Made by a program: the position numbers and the translations under genes. Shown here one piece after another: positions 54,403-63,943 of a stretch of DNA of 64,000 nt. The DNA lies in the NCBI RefSeq assembly GCF_003254055.1, contig NZ_QKZT01000004.1, positions 224,066-288,065 on the forward strand. Direction: 5' to 3'. The stretch's first letter is position 1, and each line of letters opens with the position of its first letter. The notes below the pieces were generated by a model, which did no database searches, was not told the DNA's origin, and saw nothing but the letters and a program-made list of their open reading frames with translations. The stretch comes from Algoriphagus chordae. Its GTDB lineage: Bacteria > Bacteroidota > Bacteroidia > Cytophagales > Cyclobacteriaceae.

Positions 54403-55541
54403 TCAAGATTAAAACTCTGATTTCACCTGTACTTGTAGGATTGAGTCTAATTGCCTGCGGAGGATCCGAACAAATTTCAGAAGAGTCTAAGGATTTAACG
54501 ATTCCTTTTTCGGAAGCAGAAGAATTTAAGCTTACAGATTTTGTAGAGGAGCAGCAATACATTCTTCTTAGCACCGAAGAAGCTGCTTTATTCAATAGAG
54601 TGGATAAGCTGATCGCAAAAAATGACCGCTATTACCTCTTTGATCATCTCGCAGAATCTGGCATATTGGTTTTTGATAAGGAGGGGAATTTTCTTCAAAA
54701 GATTGGTGAATTTGGCGAAGGTCCACAGCAGTTGAAAGGGATCACGGACTTCCAAGTTGCGGATAATGGGGAGCTACAAGTTTTGGACAAACTCAGAAAA
54801 TCCATTGTTATTTATTCGCCAGAGGGCATTTGGAAGGAAAAGGTAAAGCTGCCTGTGAATGCCGGAGGCTTTGCCCAATTGGGAGATAAATGGGCACTTG
54901 CTATAAATTACGATAATCAAGCGGATAGTTTAATTAGCAATCAGATCCTAGGCATTTTTGCTAATGATATGCAAGTGGATAGCCTGTATTTTCATTATCC
55001 CGAAGGAGCGGATAATGTCAATCTATATTATCACGCAGGGCTGTTGAACGCCGGGAAAAATACTCTGATCTATCATCGACCACCCAATGACACTATAAGT
55101 TTCTTCACCTCAACTGGGGATTTGAGCAAACGTCTGGTGATTGATTTTGGCGAAAATCGATTGCCTGAGGAAGCGGTCAATGACTTTGATATAGTTTCTA
55201 GCTATAAAAAACAGGAAGCTTCCTATCGCTATTTACAAACTCCCGCCTTACTTGCTGGAGACAATATTTTTGGCATAATACTCAGCACAAAACAAGAATT
55301 CTGGACTTTTGCTTATCGTATCAGTTCTCAGGAATTATATACTACCAAGGTAGATATGACTCAGCTGCATCTAAAGGACATGCTTCTTCCAACTGCTTAT
55401 CGTGATGATAATGTGCTGATATCGATGATAGATCCTGTTACCTTTAGTCGGGATGCACAGCCGGCAGCCTATCCTGAGGAGGTCCGAATCTACTTAGAAA
55501 ATGAAGGTTCTGTTTTGCTTCTACATCATTTAAAACCTTAA
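54399..55541 (+). CDS. 6-bladed beta-propeller lipoprotein, 380 aa
   Basis: A signal peptide ends in the lipobox LIAC (Cys20). The rest is the 6-bladed beta-propeller family common in Bacteroidota: EEQQYILLSTEEAALFNRVDKLIAKNDRYYLFD, GNFLQKIGEFGEGPQQL and repeated blades ending near HLKDMLLPTAYRDDNVL. Such proteins are thought to be periplasmic or surface sensors or carriers. The gene lies inside a kinase/regulator operon with overlapping and near-touching ends, so the product may be the sensor for that kinase. Confidence 0.88.
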   Translation: MIKIKTLISPVLVGLSLIACGGSEQISEESKDLTIPFSEAEEFKLTDFVEEQQYILLSTEEAALFNRVDKLIAKNDRYYLFDHLAESGILVFDKEGNFLQKIGEFGEGPQQLKGITDFQVADNGELQVLDKLRKSIVIYSPEGIWKEKVKLPVNAGGFAQLGDKWALAINYDNQADSLISNQILGIFANDMQVDSLYFHYPEGADNVNLYYHAGLLNAGKNTLIYHRPPNDTISFFTSTGDLSKRLVIDFGENRLPEEAVNDFDIVSSYKKQEASYRYLQTPALLAGDNIFGIILSTKQEFWTFAYRISSQELYTTKVDMTQLHLKDMLLPTAYRDDNVLISMIDPVTFSRDAQPAAYPEEVRIYLENEGSVLLLHHLKP

Positions 55542-55544
55542 ACT

Positions 55545-56225
55545 ATGATTCAAGCCATTGCAATAGACGATGAATCCATGGCTTTGGAAGTAATCAAAGC
55601 ACATGCTTCTAAAGTCCCTTTTTTAGAATTGGTTGCCGTGTTTACCGATGCTGTGGATGGCCTTGAATACCTCAAGTCAAATCCCGTTGACCTAGTATTT
55701 CTAGATATTAATATGCCAGATATTTCCGGTGTGGAACTGGCAGCACTCTTACCCAAGGAAACGCTCGTTGTATTCACTACGGCTTATTCTGATTATGCAG
55801 TGCAAGGATTTGAGCTTGATGCAATCGACTATTTATTGAAGCCATTTAATCTGGTAAGATTTCTCAAAGCCTGTCAAAAAGCGCAGGAATGGCTGGAACT
55901 TCAGCCTAATAATGAGCCGCAGTTTATTTATGTGAAAACTACAGAAGGTCAGGTTAAAGTCAGATTTGACGAGTTGATGTGCTGCGAAGCTACGGGCAAT
56001 TATGTGACTTTTCATCTGAAAAATGAGCGATTGATGAGCCGCTTAACACTGGCTGAAATCGAAAAGTCGCTTCCCTCCTTTTTCCTCAAAACTCATCGCT
56101 CTTATATCGTGAACATGAAGTTGGTGGATAAAGCTGAGCGACATCAGTTATTGATCGGCATTAATTCTTTTCCTGTAAGTAGCACTTATATGGAACTGGT
56201 GCTAGAAAAGTTTGGGAATAATTGA
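55545..56225 (+). CDS. LytTR-type response regulator, 226 aa
   Basis: Receiver domain with Asp8/Asp9, phosphoacceptor Asp54 in VFLDINMPD and Lys in YLLKPFNLVRF, then a LytTR DNA-binding domain starting IYVKTTEGQVKVRFDELMCCEATGNYVTF. It starts 3 bases after the lipoprotein gene and ends an operon of peptide, kinase, lipoprotein and regulator. Confidence 0.93.
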   Translation: MIQAIAIDDESMALEVIKAHASKVPFLELVAVFTDAVDGLEYLKSNPVDLVFLDINMPDISGVELAALLPKETLVVFTTAYSDYAVQGFELDAIDYLLKPFNLVRFLKACQKAQEWLELQPNNEPQFIYVKTTEGQVKVRFDELMCCEATGNYVTFHLKNERLMSRLTLAEIEKSLPSFFLKTHRSYIVNMKLVDKAERHQLLIGINSFPVSSTYMELVLEKFGNN

Positions 56226-56264
56226 GATACTAATCTTCGGGAATACCATGAAAAGTACTCCTGA

Positions 56265-57137
56265 TCAAAAAGAATCCAAGTATTCTTTTCTATAGTTGAG
56301 CGGAGTTTTTCCTATGCGGTCTTTAAACTGTTTATTGAAGTTAGAAAGTGTGGGAAAACCGCTTGAAAAGCAAACTTGACTAATATTCAAGTCTTCGTCT
56401 TGAAGTAATTTTCGTGCGTTACTAATGCGTACATCCCCCACAAAATCAGAAAAAGACTTATTTACCCTGGACTTAAAATAGCGACTAAAGGCACTTTCAG
56501 ACATATTTGCCAAGGAAGCTAGCTCATGCAGGGTTATTTTGTCTTGAAAATTTTTCAAAATGTAATCTAAGATCTCCCCCATTTTATCTTTTTCTGATAC
56601 TGGATGATCGTAGGAATAATTGACTTGGGTAATTGGTAAAAGCTCAGAGGATTCAGCCAAAACAAGTAGAATTTCTAGCAACTTAATAATGCTTCTAACT
56701 CCTTTCAGATTGACCAAATCTTTCATCTGCTGAGTTACTATTGCATTGGTTTCTCCAGTAATTTCCAAACCTCGGGCGGACTGAGATAATAGTTTGGAAA
56801 TACCTTCAAACTCTTCTTTTTCTAGAGATCCATTTCCCAGGAAGTTTTCTGGGAAATAAATCACGATTCCATGAATATCCAGTCCGTTTGCTGGTTCAAA
56901 GTAAGCGTTATCACTCCGCCAAACATGCGGTAATCCCGGTCCAGTCAATACCGTATCTCCACCTTTGAAAGGTTTGATATGATCACCGATATAGCGGGTG
57001 CCACTGCCACGCAGAATCGCCACCAGCTGATATTCAGGATGTGCATGCCATTGCTTGTCGTAATAAGGATCTCTCATATCTCGAATAACGAAGGCTTTCC
57101 TATCGGGTATTCCAGATTTCTGAAGAGGCTCTTTCAT
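56265..57137 (-). CDS. AraC family transcriptional regulator, 290 aa
   Basis: A cupin sensor domain (WHAHPEYQLVAILRGSGTRYIGDH and FKGGDTVLTGPGLPHVW) occupies the first half. Residues about 190-288 are the double HTH (TLHELASLANMSESAFSRYFKSRVNKSFSDF, QVCFSSGFPTLSNFNKQFKDRIGKTPLNYRK). It is divergent from the dehydrogenase/epimerase operon, 142 bases away, and is the likely sugar-responsive regulator of it. Confidence 0.93.
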   Translation of the reverse strand: MKEPLQKSGIPDRKAFVIRDMRDPYYDKQWHAHPEYQLVAILRGSGTRYIGDHIKPFKGGDTVLTGPGLPHVWRSDNAYFEPANGLDIHGIVIYFPENFLGNGSLEKEEFEGISKLLSQSARGLEITGETNAIVTQQMKDLVNLKGVRSIIKLLEILLVLAESSELLPITQVNYSYDHPVSEKDKMGEILDYILKNFQDKITLHELASLANMSESAFSRYFKSRVNKSFSDFVGDVRISNARKLLQDEDLNISQVCFSSGFPTLSNFNKQFKDRIGKTPLNYRKEYLDSF

Positions 57138-57279
57138 GGGTTCTTGCTGATTTACTATGTTAATAGTATGTTTTCAAGGTTAAATTTGACAAAATTCAGT
57201 CATTTTTCAAGCTTAAACAGGGAGAAAGGGTCAGATTAATACAAGAATTTAGTAGGCTAAATAATGTATAATTATAGAT

Positions 57280-60200
57280 ATGATTTTCAAAACCCAAAAA
57301 GTTCCTAAATCACCCTTTTATGCTTTGGTGATTATAATGCTAGCTTTCCTCGCAGGATGCGGAGGAAATAGCAACAAAAACTTCCTTTCATCTACCGAAC
57401 CAAGACGAGTAGAGATCCTAGTTCTTGGGCATGAAAGCGAGCATCACAATTCGGAGAAATTGATGATGTACTTGGAAACACCTCTTTTTCAAAAAGGGAT
57501 TAACCTCAGTTATACAACAGATATTAATGATCTGAACTCCACTACACTGAATAATTACGACGGGCTAATGATCTATGCCAATCATGAGCAAATCAGTCCT
57601 GAGCAGGAATCAGCCTTGAAGTCTTATATAGAAGGTGGGAAAGCCCTGATCCCAATTCACAGCGCTTCTTTTTGCTTCCAGAATTCACCTTGGTACATCG
57701 AGGCAGTTGGTGGGCAGTTCAGCACTCATGGTACCGGTGATTTCACCGCCACCATCGTTGATGCCGCACACCCTGTGATGCAGGGAATTTCAGAGTTTGA
57801 AACCTGGGATGAGACTTATGTACATAGCCAAGTGAATCCAGACATGCATATCCTGATGGAGCGTGTAGATGAGAATGGCCAAGAACCCTACACTTGGGTT
57901 CGTGAGCAAGGCAAAGGCCGAGTGTTCTACACTGCTTATGGGCATAATGAAAAAACTTGGGAGCATGAAGAGTTCCAAAACCTCGTAGCAAACGGTATCC
58001 TTTGGGCTGTAGGAGACAAAGTCAATAAGCTGTTGGTAGATTACAATATTCCTACTCCTCAATTTGAAAAAGCAGATATTCCAAACTATGAGAAAAAAGA
58101 TCCAGCACCTCGCTTCCAGCTTCCGCTTTCCCCTGAGGAATCCATGAAACTGGTTCAGGTTCCAGTAGGTTTTGAGTTAGAGCTATTTGCTTCAGAGCCA
58201 ATGATCATCAATCCTATCGCGATGGCATGGGATGAACGAGGTAGATTATTTGTGATCGAAACCACAGACTATCCAAATGAGATCCGCAAAGATGGTGGTG
58301 ACGACAAGATTAAAATTTTAGAAGATACTGATGGAGATGGTAAAGCTGATAAGGTGACTATTTTCGCAGATAAACTGAATATTCCTACCTCTATCATGGC
58401 TGTCAATGGCGGCATGGTAATTTCCATGGCTCCTGACTTTGTATTCCTAAAAGACACAGATGGTGATGATGTAGCGGATGTACGTGAAGTATTGATCAAT
58501 GGATGGGGAAAAAGTGATACCCATGCTGGACCCTCCAATCTGAAATATGGATTTGACAATAAAATATGGGGAGTATTGGGTTACTCAGGCTTCAATGGCG
58601 AGGTAAGTGGCGTAAAGCATTCTTTCAGCCAGGGAGTTTACCGATTCAATCCAAATGGTTCTAACCTCGAATACCTAGGTCACACCAGTAACAACACCTG
58701 GGGATTGGGTTTCACGGAGGATTTTGAAACATTCATATCTACTGCCAATGGACAGCACTCGGTATATTTCTCCATGGCAAACAACTACTTGAAGAGACCA
58801 ATTTATCAAGGGTCTGCAAATACCGTACATGGCATAGATACACATTATGATATGCCGCATTTGACTCCATTTTTGAGACAAGTCGATTGGCATGGAAGTT
58901 ACACAGCTGCTGCGGGGCACAATTTTTATACTGCTAGAAGTTTTCCTAAAAGCTATTGGAACAGCGTAGCCTTTGTAGCTGAGCCTACAGGTCGAGTGCT
59001 TCACGATGCCAAAATACTTCCTGAGGGTTCTGGCTATACTGAAAAGAATAACTTCAATATCTTGGCAAGTTCTGACGAGTGGTTCTCCCCTGTTCATGCA
59101 GAAGTGGGACCTGATGGATCGTTATGGGTAGCTGACTGGTACAATTTTATTATCCAGCACAACCCGACTCCTCGTGGCTGGGACAATGGTGATGGCAATG
59201 CCTACATCAACCCTATGCGTGACCGGGAGCATGGTAGAATTTACCGCATTACTTATAAAGGAGGCAAGCCATCAAAGACATTTAATCTAAAAGACGCAGA
59301 ATCTGATGAGCTTTTGGCAGCCATTCAAAGTGAAAACATGTTCTGGAGACTCACAGCTCAGCGTCTGATCGTAGAGAAAAAAGACATGGATATCTTGGAA
59401 GGTCTTTATGATATCATCAACAGTCAGAAGGTAGATGAAATTGGCATCAATGGCCCAGCGGTTAATGCACTTTGGGCTTTACAGGGATTAGGAGCATTGG
59501 ATGGTAATAATTCAAAAGCACAGCAAATCGTAGAGAAAGCTTTGACTCATCCATCTGCTGCAGTTCGTAAAAATGCGCTTCGGGTAATCCCTAGAAATCC
59601 AGACGCTATGCAAGCTATTTTGACGGCTAACCTAATGCAAGACCCAGATCTTCATACTCGGAAATATGCATTCTTAGCAGCTTCCGAAATGCCATTCTCC
59701 GAAGAAGCGGCGAAGAAATTACTTCAAGCCACAGCTGTTGAAGAAAATCAAACAGACGCTTATATCCCTCAGGCTATATTTGCAGCAGTATTGTCACATC
59801 CTACAGCTTTTGCTGATCGTGATGCTGGAAACGCAATGAATGATACACCAGATGTAGAATTAAGTCTAGCGGATAGAATTTCTAGAAGTTTGGTGGCGGA
59901 GCAATACAATTTGGATCAGAGAAATACCATTCTATTCCCACCAGATCCTGCAGGAAAAGAAATCGATATTAGAATTATCGTATCCAAAGCTGAGGATGAG
60001 ATGAGAGGTATTCTAGCAGCTCAGGGTAATAGAACAAACGGATACGAGTTGTATATCTACCAGAATGCAGTCCACTTTGCGGTAGCTCAGCATGAGAAAA
60101 TTGAAATTATCAGCTCGCGCAAAGGTCTTCCTGAAGAGCAATTTACAATAGATGCATCCTTGAAAGAAGATGGAAGCATGTCCCTGAAAATAGACGGAAA

Positions 60201-60801
60201 TGAAGTCGCTAAAGGCAAAACCAATGGTTTATTTACTGAGCCACTAAGACCAGAACGGGTACGTGTAGGTCAGGATGACAGTAGAAACAGAATCGGAAAC
60301 TATGAAGGTAACTGGTGGTTCAACGGACGTTTGAGTAATAAATCAAGTCTATCTCTGAAAAAACCAGGAGCAGGCATTGTTCAAGAAACTGCTGTTGCTG
60401 AGGCAAAACCTGCTACAACAGCTAGCGGAACGGTAATCAAAATTGCTGTAATTCCTCACGAAATGAAATTCGACAAAACTGAGATCAGAGTTAAAGCTGG
60501 TTCTCAGGTGACGATTGATTTTGAGAATCCTGACTTTATGCAACATAATCTTGTAATTGGAAAGGCAGGTTCTTTAGAGGCGATTGGAAAAGCTGCAGAT
60601 GAGCTAGCTCGAGATCCTAAAGGTGCTGAGCAAAACTTCGTGCCTAAGATTCCTGAAGTGATAGTTGCTTCAAGCTTAGTTGATCCTAATGGCAAGGAGG
60701 CTCTAGTCTTCACTGTTCCAAATGAGCCGGGCGTATATCCATTTGTTTGTACAGTCCCAGGTCACTGGAGACTGATGAACGGAACCATAATAGTAGAATA
60801 A
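57280..60801 (+). CDS. Multidomain lipoprotein: ThuA, PVC-type propeller dehydrogenase, HEAT-like, jelly roll, azurin-like copper domain, 1173 aa
   Basis: The lipobox is FLAGC (Cys27). A ThuA-like domain (about 45-250, with GGKALIPIHSASFCF) is followed by the PVC-type membrane-bound dehydrogenase propeller (about 295-660, with EDTDGDGKADKVTIFADKL and DTDGDDVADVREVLI). Then come a HEAT-like helical part (about 690-850) and a LamG-like jelly roll (about 900-1040). The last 110 residues are a cupredoxin with type-1 copper ligands His1089, Cys1157, His1162 and Met1166, spaced C-x4-H-x3-M exactly as in azurin. No CxxCH haem motif is present, so copper may replace the usual cytochrome as electron acceptor. 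Likely oxidises a sugar in the periplasm. Confidence 0.85.
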   Translation: MIFKTQKVPKSPFYALVIIMLAFLAGCGGNSNKNFLSSTEPRRVEILVLGHESEHHNSEKLMMYLETPLFQKGINLSYTTDINDLNSTTLNNYDGLMIYANHEQISPEQESALKSYIEGGKALIPIHSASFCFQNSPWYIEAVGGQFSTHGTGDFTATIVDAAHPVMQGISEFETWDETYVHSQVNPDMHILMERVDENGQEPYTWVREQGKGRVFYTAYGHNEKTWEHEEFQNLVANGILWAVGDKVNKLLVDYNIPTPQFEKADIPNYEKKDPAPRFQLPLSPEESMKLVQVPVGFELELFASEPMIINPIAMAWDERGRLFVIETTDYPNEIRKDGGDDKIKILEDTDGDGKADKVTIFADKLNIPTSIMAVNGGMVISMAPDFVFLKDTDGDDVADVREVLINGWGKSDTHAGPSNLKYGFDNKIWGVLGYSGFNGEVSGVKHSFSQGVYRFNPNGSNLEYLGHTSNNTWGLGFTEDFETFISTANGQHSVYFSMANNYLKRPIYQGSANTVHGIDTHYDMPHLTPFLRQVDWHGSYTAAAGHNFYTARSFPKSYWNSVAFVAEPTGRVLHDAKILPEGSGYTEKNNFNILASSDEWFSPVHAEVGPDGSLWVADWYNFIIQHNPTPRGWDNGDGNAYINPMRDREHGRIYRITYKGGKPSKTFNLKDAESDELLAAIQSENMFWRLTAQRLIVEKKDMDILEGLYDIINSQKVDEIGINGPAVNALWALQGLGALDGNNSKAQQIVEKALTHPSAAVRKNALRVIPRNPDAMQAILTANLMQDPDLHTRKYAFLAASEMPFSEEAAKKLLQATAVEENQTDAYIPQAIFAAVLSHPTAFADRDAGNAMNDTPDVELSLADRISRSLVAEQYNLDQRNTILFPPDPAGKEIDIRIIVSKAEDEMRGILAAQGNRTNGYELYIYQNAVHFAVAQHEKIEIISSRKGLPEEQFTIDASLKEDGSMSLKIDGNEVAKGKTNGLFTEPLRPERVRVGQDDSRNRIGNYEGNWWFNGRLSNKSSLSLKKPGAGIVQETAVAEAKPATTASGTVIKIAVIPHEMKFDKTEIRVKAGSQVTIDFENPDFMQHNLVIGKAGSLEAIGKAADELARDPKGAEQNFVPKIPEVIVASSLVDPNGKEALVFTVPNEPGVYPFVCTVPGHWRLMNGTIIVE

Positions 60802-60803
60802 AG

Positions 60804-61664
60804 ATGGCATTAGACGTAAAATTTGGGGTGAGTACATGGTTATGGACTTCCCCCTTCAGTTTCGAGACACTGAGTCTATTGCCAAAAATCAAAGCCTATG
60901 GTTACGATGTAGTGGAGATTCCAGTGGAAGATCCTGCTTTGATTGATATTCCAGAAGTGAAACAAGCGCTTAGCGATAACGGTCTTGAGGCTGTTATCTG
61001 CGGAGCCTTTGGGACCAGCAGAGATTTTACAAATGAGGATCCCTCCTTTCACAAAACTAGCTTTGATTACTTAGATCAGTGCTTTGAGATAGCTGCTGGT
61101 TTGGATGCCAAGTTTGTAGCCGGACCGATGTATTCTGCTGTAGGAAAGGCTAGGTTGGTTTCTCCCGAGCAGAAAAAAATTGAATGGAATAGAGCAGTGA
61201 CGAACCTTAGAATCGTTTGTCAAACTGCCAGAAAATTTGGTTTAGATATCGCTTTGGAAACACTCAATCGCTTCGAGACTGATTTGATCAATACATGCGA
61301 GGAATTGATGCGATTGATCGCAGATATCAATGAGCCAGAAGCAAAGGTGATCTTGGATGGTTTTCACATGAATATCGAAGAACCAAACCCAGAGGCAGCT
61401 ATCAAACTTGCTGGAGATAAACTGATTCACTTTCAGGTTTCGGAGAATTACCGAGGCACGCCTGGCACAGGGACGACGCCTTGGGCGGCCTACAAACGAG
61501 GTCTAGAAGCGATCAATTATACTGGAGTAGTTTCTATAGAAAGCTTCACTCCTGAGGTAAAAGAATTAGCTGGTGCGGTTTGTATCTGGAAACCTTTGGT
61601 ACCTTCTCAGGATGGCTTCGCCAAAGAAGGAATTGAATTCCTGAAAAGCTGGGCAGCAAAATGA
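60804..61664 (+). CDS. D-tagatose/D-psicose 3-epimerase-like TIM barrel, 286 aa
   Basis: Metal ligands of the 3-epimerase group are in order: Glu in ALETLNRFET, Asp and His in LDGFHMNIEE, then VSENYRGTPGTG and Glu in SIESFTP. The family epimerises ketohexoses or related keto sugars at C3. ATG 60804 is used; the frame opens earlier but only inside the preceding gene. It follows the dehydrogenase gene by two bases and would be co-translated, so its substrate may be a 3-keto sugar made by that dehydrogenase. Confidence 0.9.
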   Translation: MALDVKFGVSTWLWTSPFSFETLSLLPKIKAYGYDVVEIPVEDPALIDIPEVKQALSDNGLEAVICGAFGTSRDFTNEDPSFHKTSFDYLDQCFEIAAGLDAKFVAGPMYSAVGKARLVSPEQKKIEWNRAVTNLRIVCQTARKFGLDIALETLNRFETDLINTCEELMRLIADINEPEAKVILDGFHMNIEEPNPEAAIKLAGDKLIHFQVSENYRGTPGTGTTPWAAYKRGLEAINYTGVVSIESFTPEVKELAGAVCIWKPLVPSQDGFAKEGIEFLKSWAAK

Positions 61665-61833
61665 TTTACGAATTAGGATTTACGTCAGCAACTTATACAG
61701 CGAAGTTTTAATTGACTCCGAACGAAATCCTAAATCACTTTAAATTCAGTAAAAATACCGTCGACTATGGACTGTTGCCTATCGACTTCTTTCAAACTAA
61801 AACAACCTTTTTTAACCCTAGAAATAAATAATC

Positions 61834-62946
61834 ATGAGTAATAAACCATTCAATATCGCAATTATAGGCCTTGGATTTGGAGCCGAATTTATTCCAATCT
61901 ATCAGAAACATAAACTGGCTAAGATGTATGCTATCTGCCAGAGAAATAAGGAAAAGGCTGAGGAAATCGGAAAGGCTTTTGGGATAGAGAAAGTCTATAC
62001 GGATTATGATGAGTTATTGCAGGATACAGAGATCGATGCAGTTCATATCAATACACCAATCCAAAATCACGCTGAGCAGTCTCTAAAAGCACTAAGAGCA
62101 GGTAAGCACGTGGCCTGTACAGTGCCGATGGCTACTTCTGTAGAGGATTGTAAGAAAATCGTGGAAGAAGTTCAGCGAACAGGCTTGACTTATATGATGA
62201 TGGAGACGGTGATTTATAGCCGCGAATTCCTTTTCGTAAAGGAAATGTATGAGAAAGGTGATCTGGGTAAAATTCAGTTCCTAAGAGCATCACATCAGCA
62301 AGAAATGGCTGGCTGGCCTGGATACTGGGAAGGCCTCCCTCCTATGCATTATGCTACGCATTGCGTGGGACCTGTTTTGGCTTTGCCGAAGGCCCAGGCT
62401 GAATACGTGTCATGCTTTGGTTCAGGACGAATTGACGAAGAATTAATTCCAAAATACGGTTCTCCATTTGCTATCGAAACATGCCATATTAAATTCAAAG
62501 ACTCAGATCTGTCTGCTGAGGTGACTCGATCGCTTTTCAACACAGCTAGACAGTATAGAGAGAGTTTTGATGTCTATGGCTCTAAAAAGTCCTTTGAGTG
62601 GACTTTGATTGAACACGAGGATTCTGTGATTCATACTGGTGAAAGTCCTGAGAAAGTGAAGATTCCTGATTATGGACATTTACTACCAGCCGAAATAGCG
62701 CCATTCACCACGGCTGGAGTATATGACGGGGATGACAATCAGCATTTGTCCTTTATCCAAGGTTCAGGTCACGGCGGATCTCACCCACATTTAGTCAATG
62801 AATTCTTAAATGCTTTGACTGAGGAAAGAGCACCTTATCCAGATGCCCAGGAATCAGCTAATATTACTTGTGTGGGTATACTGGCTCATGAATCCGCCAT
62901 GGATGGAGGTAAGATCATCTCGTTGCCAGCCTTTACTTTAAAATAA
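61834..62946 (+). CDS. Gfo/Idh/MocA-like protein lacking the EKP lysine, 370 aa
   Basis: The Rossmann start IAIIGLGFGAEFIP is normal, but the catalytic EKP motif is replaced by T96-V97-P98 in KHVACTVPMATSVEDC. The rest of the second domain, with HYATHCVGPVLALP, is that of the family. Without the lysine it may act on an already oxidised or keto substrate, or only bind it. It is the third gene of the AraC-divergent set, 169 bases after the epimerase gene, and so probably shares its sugar pathway. It has no signal peptide. Confidence 0.82.
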   Translation: MSNKPFNIAIIGLGFGAEFIPIYQKHKLAKMYAICQRNKEKAEEIGKAFGIEKVYTDYDELLQDTEIDAVHINTPIQNHAEQSLKALRAGKHVACTVPMATSVEDCKKIVEEVQRTGLTYMMMETVIYSREFLFVKEMYEKGDLGKIQFLRASHQQEMAGWPGYWEGLPPMHYATHCVGPVLALPKAQAEYVSCFGSGRIDEELIPKYGSPFAIETCHIKFKDSDLSAEVTRSLFNTARQYRESFDVYGSKKSFEWTLIEHEDSVIHTGESPEKVKIPDYGHLLPAEIAPFTTAGVYDGDDNQHLSFIQGSGHGGSHPHLVNEFLNALTEERAPYPDAQESANITCVGILAHESAMDGGKIISLPAFTLK

Positions 62947-63054
62947 GAAAAGATAGGTCTTCGGACTAAAAACAATAAACTAGTAGGAGGTAAATATAGA
63001 GCTTCGAAAAGCTCACTGTTAACTGACTACTGGGTTAGATTGGGTTACAAGACG

Positions 63055-63086
63055 AAAAAGGTGGCAGAATGTTCTGCCACCTTTTT
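63055..63086 (+). terminator. Terminator at the end of the sugar operon
   Basis: A perfect 15-base stem, AAAAAGGTGGCAGAA (63055-63069) with its complement (63072-63086), followed by a further T. The A and T flanks mean it can serve both the sugar operon and the convergent small secreted protein gene. Confidence 0.88.
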
Positions 63087-63140
63087 TCGTGTTGATAAGT
63101 CATAATACCAACTTATCCAATTTAGGCTAGAAAATGAAAA

Positions 63141-63518
63141 TTACTTCACTCTGGTGCCTTCTGCATCAAACATACCCATTAGGTCACCTTTGGCTTTGTC
63201 TGCATCTACCTTTGTCAGGGAAAGTGTCACATCATAGCCAGAGATATAAAACGCGGTATTGATTACATCACCTTTTATGATTACAGAACTCATTTTTTTC
63301 TCCTCTACAACTCCTTCTTCCATGAAATAGCCTGTAATCTTCCCGTCTACAGTTTCAAATCGCACAGGAATGGTGGCATCACCATTAGGAGTTCCTTTTA
63401 CTAATACATTCCATTTGCCTTCGAAATACTTCTCGTCAGGGTTATTAAGGGCAAAAGCAAAGCTCATGGTCACTAACAGCACCAATGTGCTTAACATTGT
63501 AATTTTACTTCTCATCAT
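63141..63518 (-). CDS. Putative secreted protein, 125 aa
   Basis: A signal peptide (about residues 1-24, ending AFA) precedes a small beta-rich domain with EKYFEGKWNVLVKGTPNGDATIPVRFE and ITGYFMEEG. It looks like a lipocalin- or DUF-type beta barrel, but no firm family was recognised. It converges on the sugar operon through a shared terminator. Function unknown. Confidence 0.7.
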   Translation of the reverse strand: MMRSKITMLSTLVLLVTMSFAFALNNPDEKYFEGKWNVLVKGTPNGDATIPVRFETVDGKITGYFMEEGVVEEKKMSSVIIKGDVINTAFYISGYDVTLSLTKVDADKAKGDLMGMFDAEGTRVK

Positions 63519-63886
63519 ATTTAGGGTTATTGTTTATATTTGATACAATAAGTAAAAAATATCTGAAAGCTCAAATTTTGGATCAGAAATTATTATTAGC
63601 GGGGCTCAGCAAGCCAAGCTTTGGTAAACCTATTTTTTGATGAGGACAGTCAGAAATATAGAACCAATACAATGGAGATCCCATCTCTATAAATGAACCT
63701 GTCTTTTTTACCAAGAAGATCTACTGACTGCTTTCCCTATCTAGCCAAACTAAGCAAATACAGAATTGTCGCAAAAACTACTTCACTTTATCTTGGCATT
63801 AACTACATAGCTAAAATAGGCAGCAATTGTTAGGAAAATCAGATTTAAAAAGTAATTAAAAAGGAGAGATTAATGCCCTAAAATAC

Positions 63887-63915
63887 AAAAAGGGAAACAT
63901 TTCTGTTTCCTTTTT
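63887..63915. terminator. Terminator-like hairpin near the right edge
   Basis: AAAAAGGGAAAC pairs with GTTTCCTTTTT with one bulged G. No gene on either strand ends directly before it within the window, so it may serve a gene beyond the edge. Confidence 0.4.
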
Positions 63916-63922
63916 GAGCCTC

Positions 63923-63943
63923 CTATCGGGATCGTCCCGATAG
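63923..63943. repeat. Palindromic repeat CTATCGGGA-TCG-TCCCGATAG
   Basis: Perfect 9-base arms with a 3-base loop. Similar TCCCGATAG words are common in Bacteroidota intergenic repeats. It is followed by CGGACAATGACC, which resembles the GGACAATAATTT block of the dispersed repeat. Confidence 0.6.
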
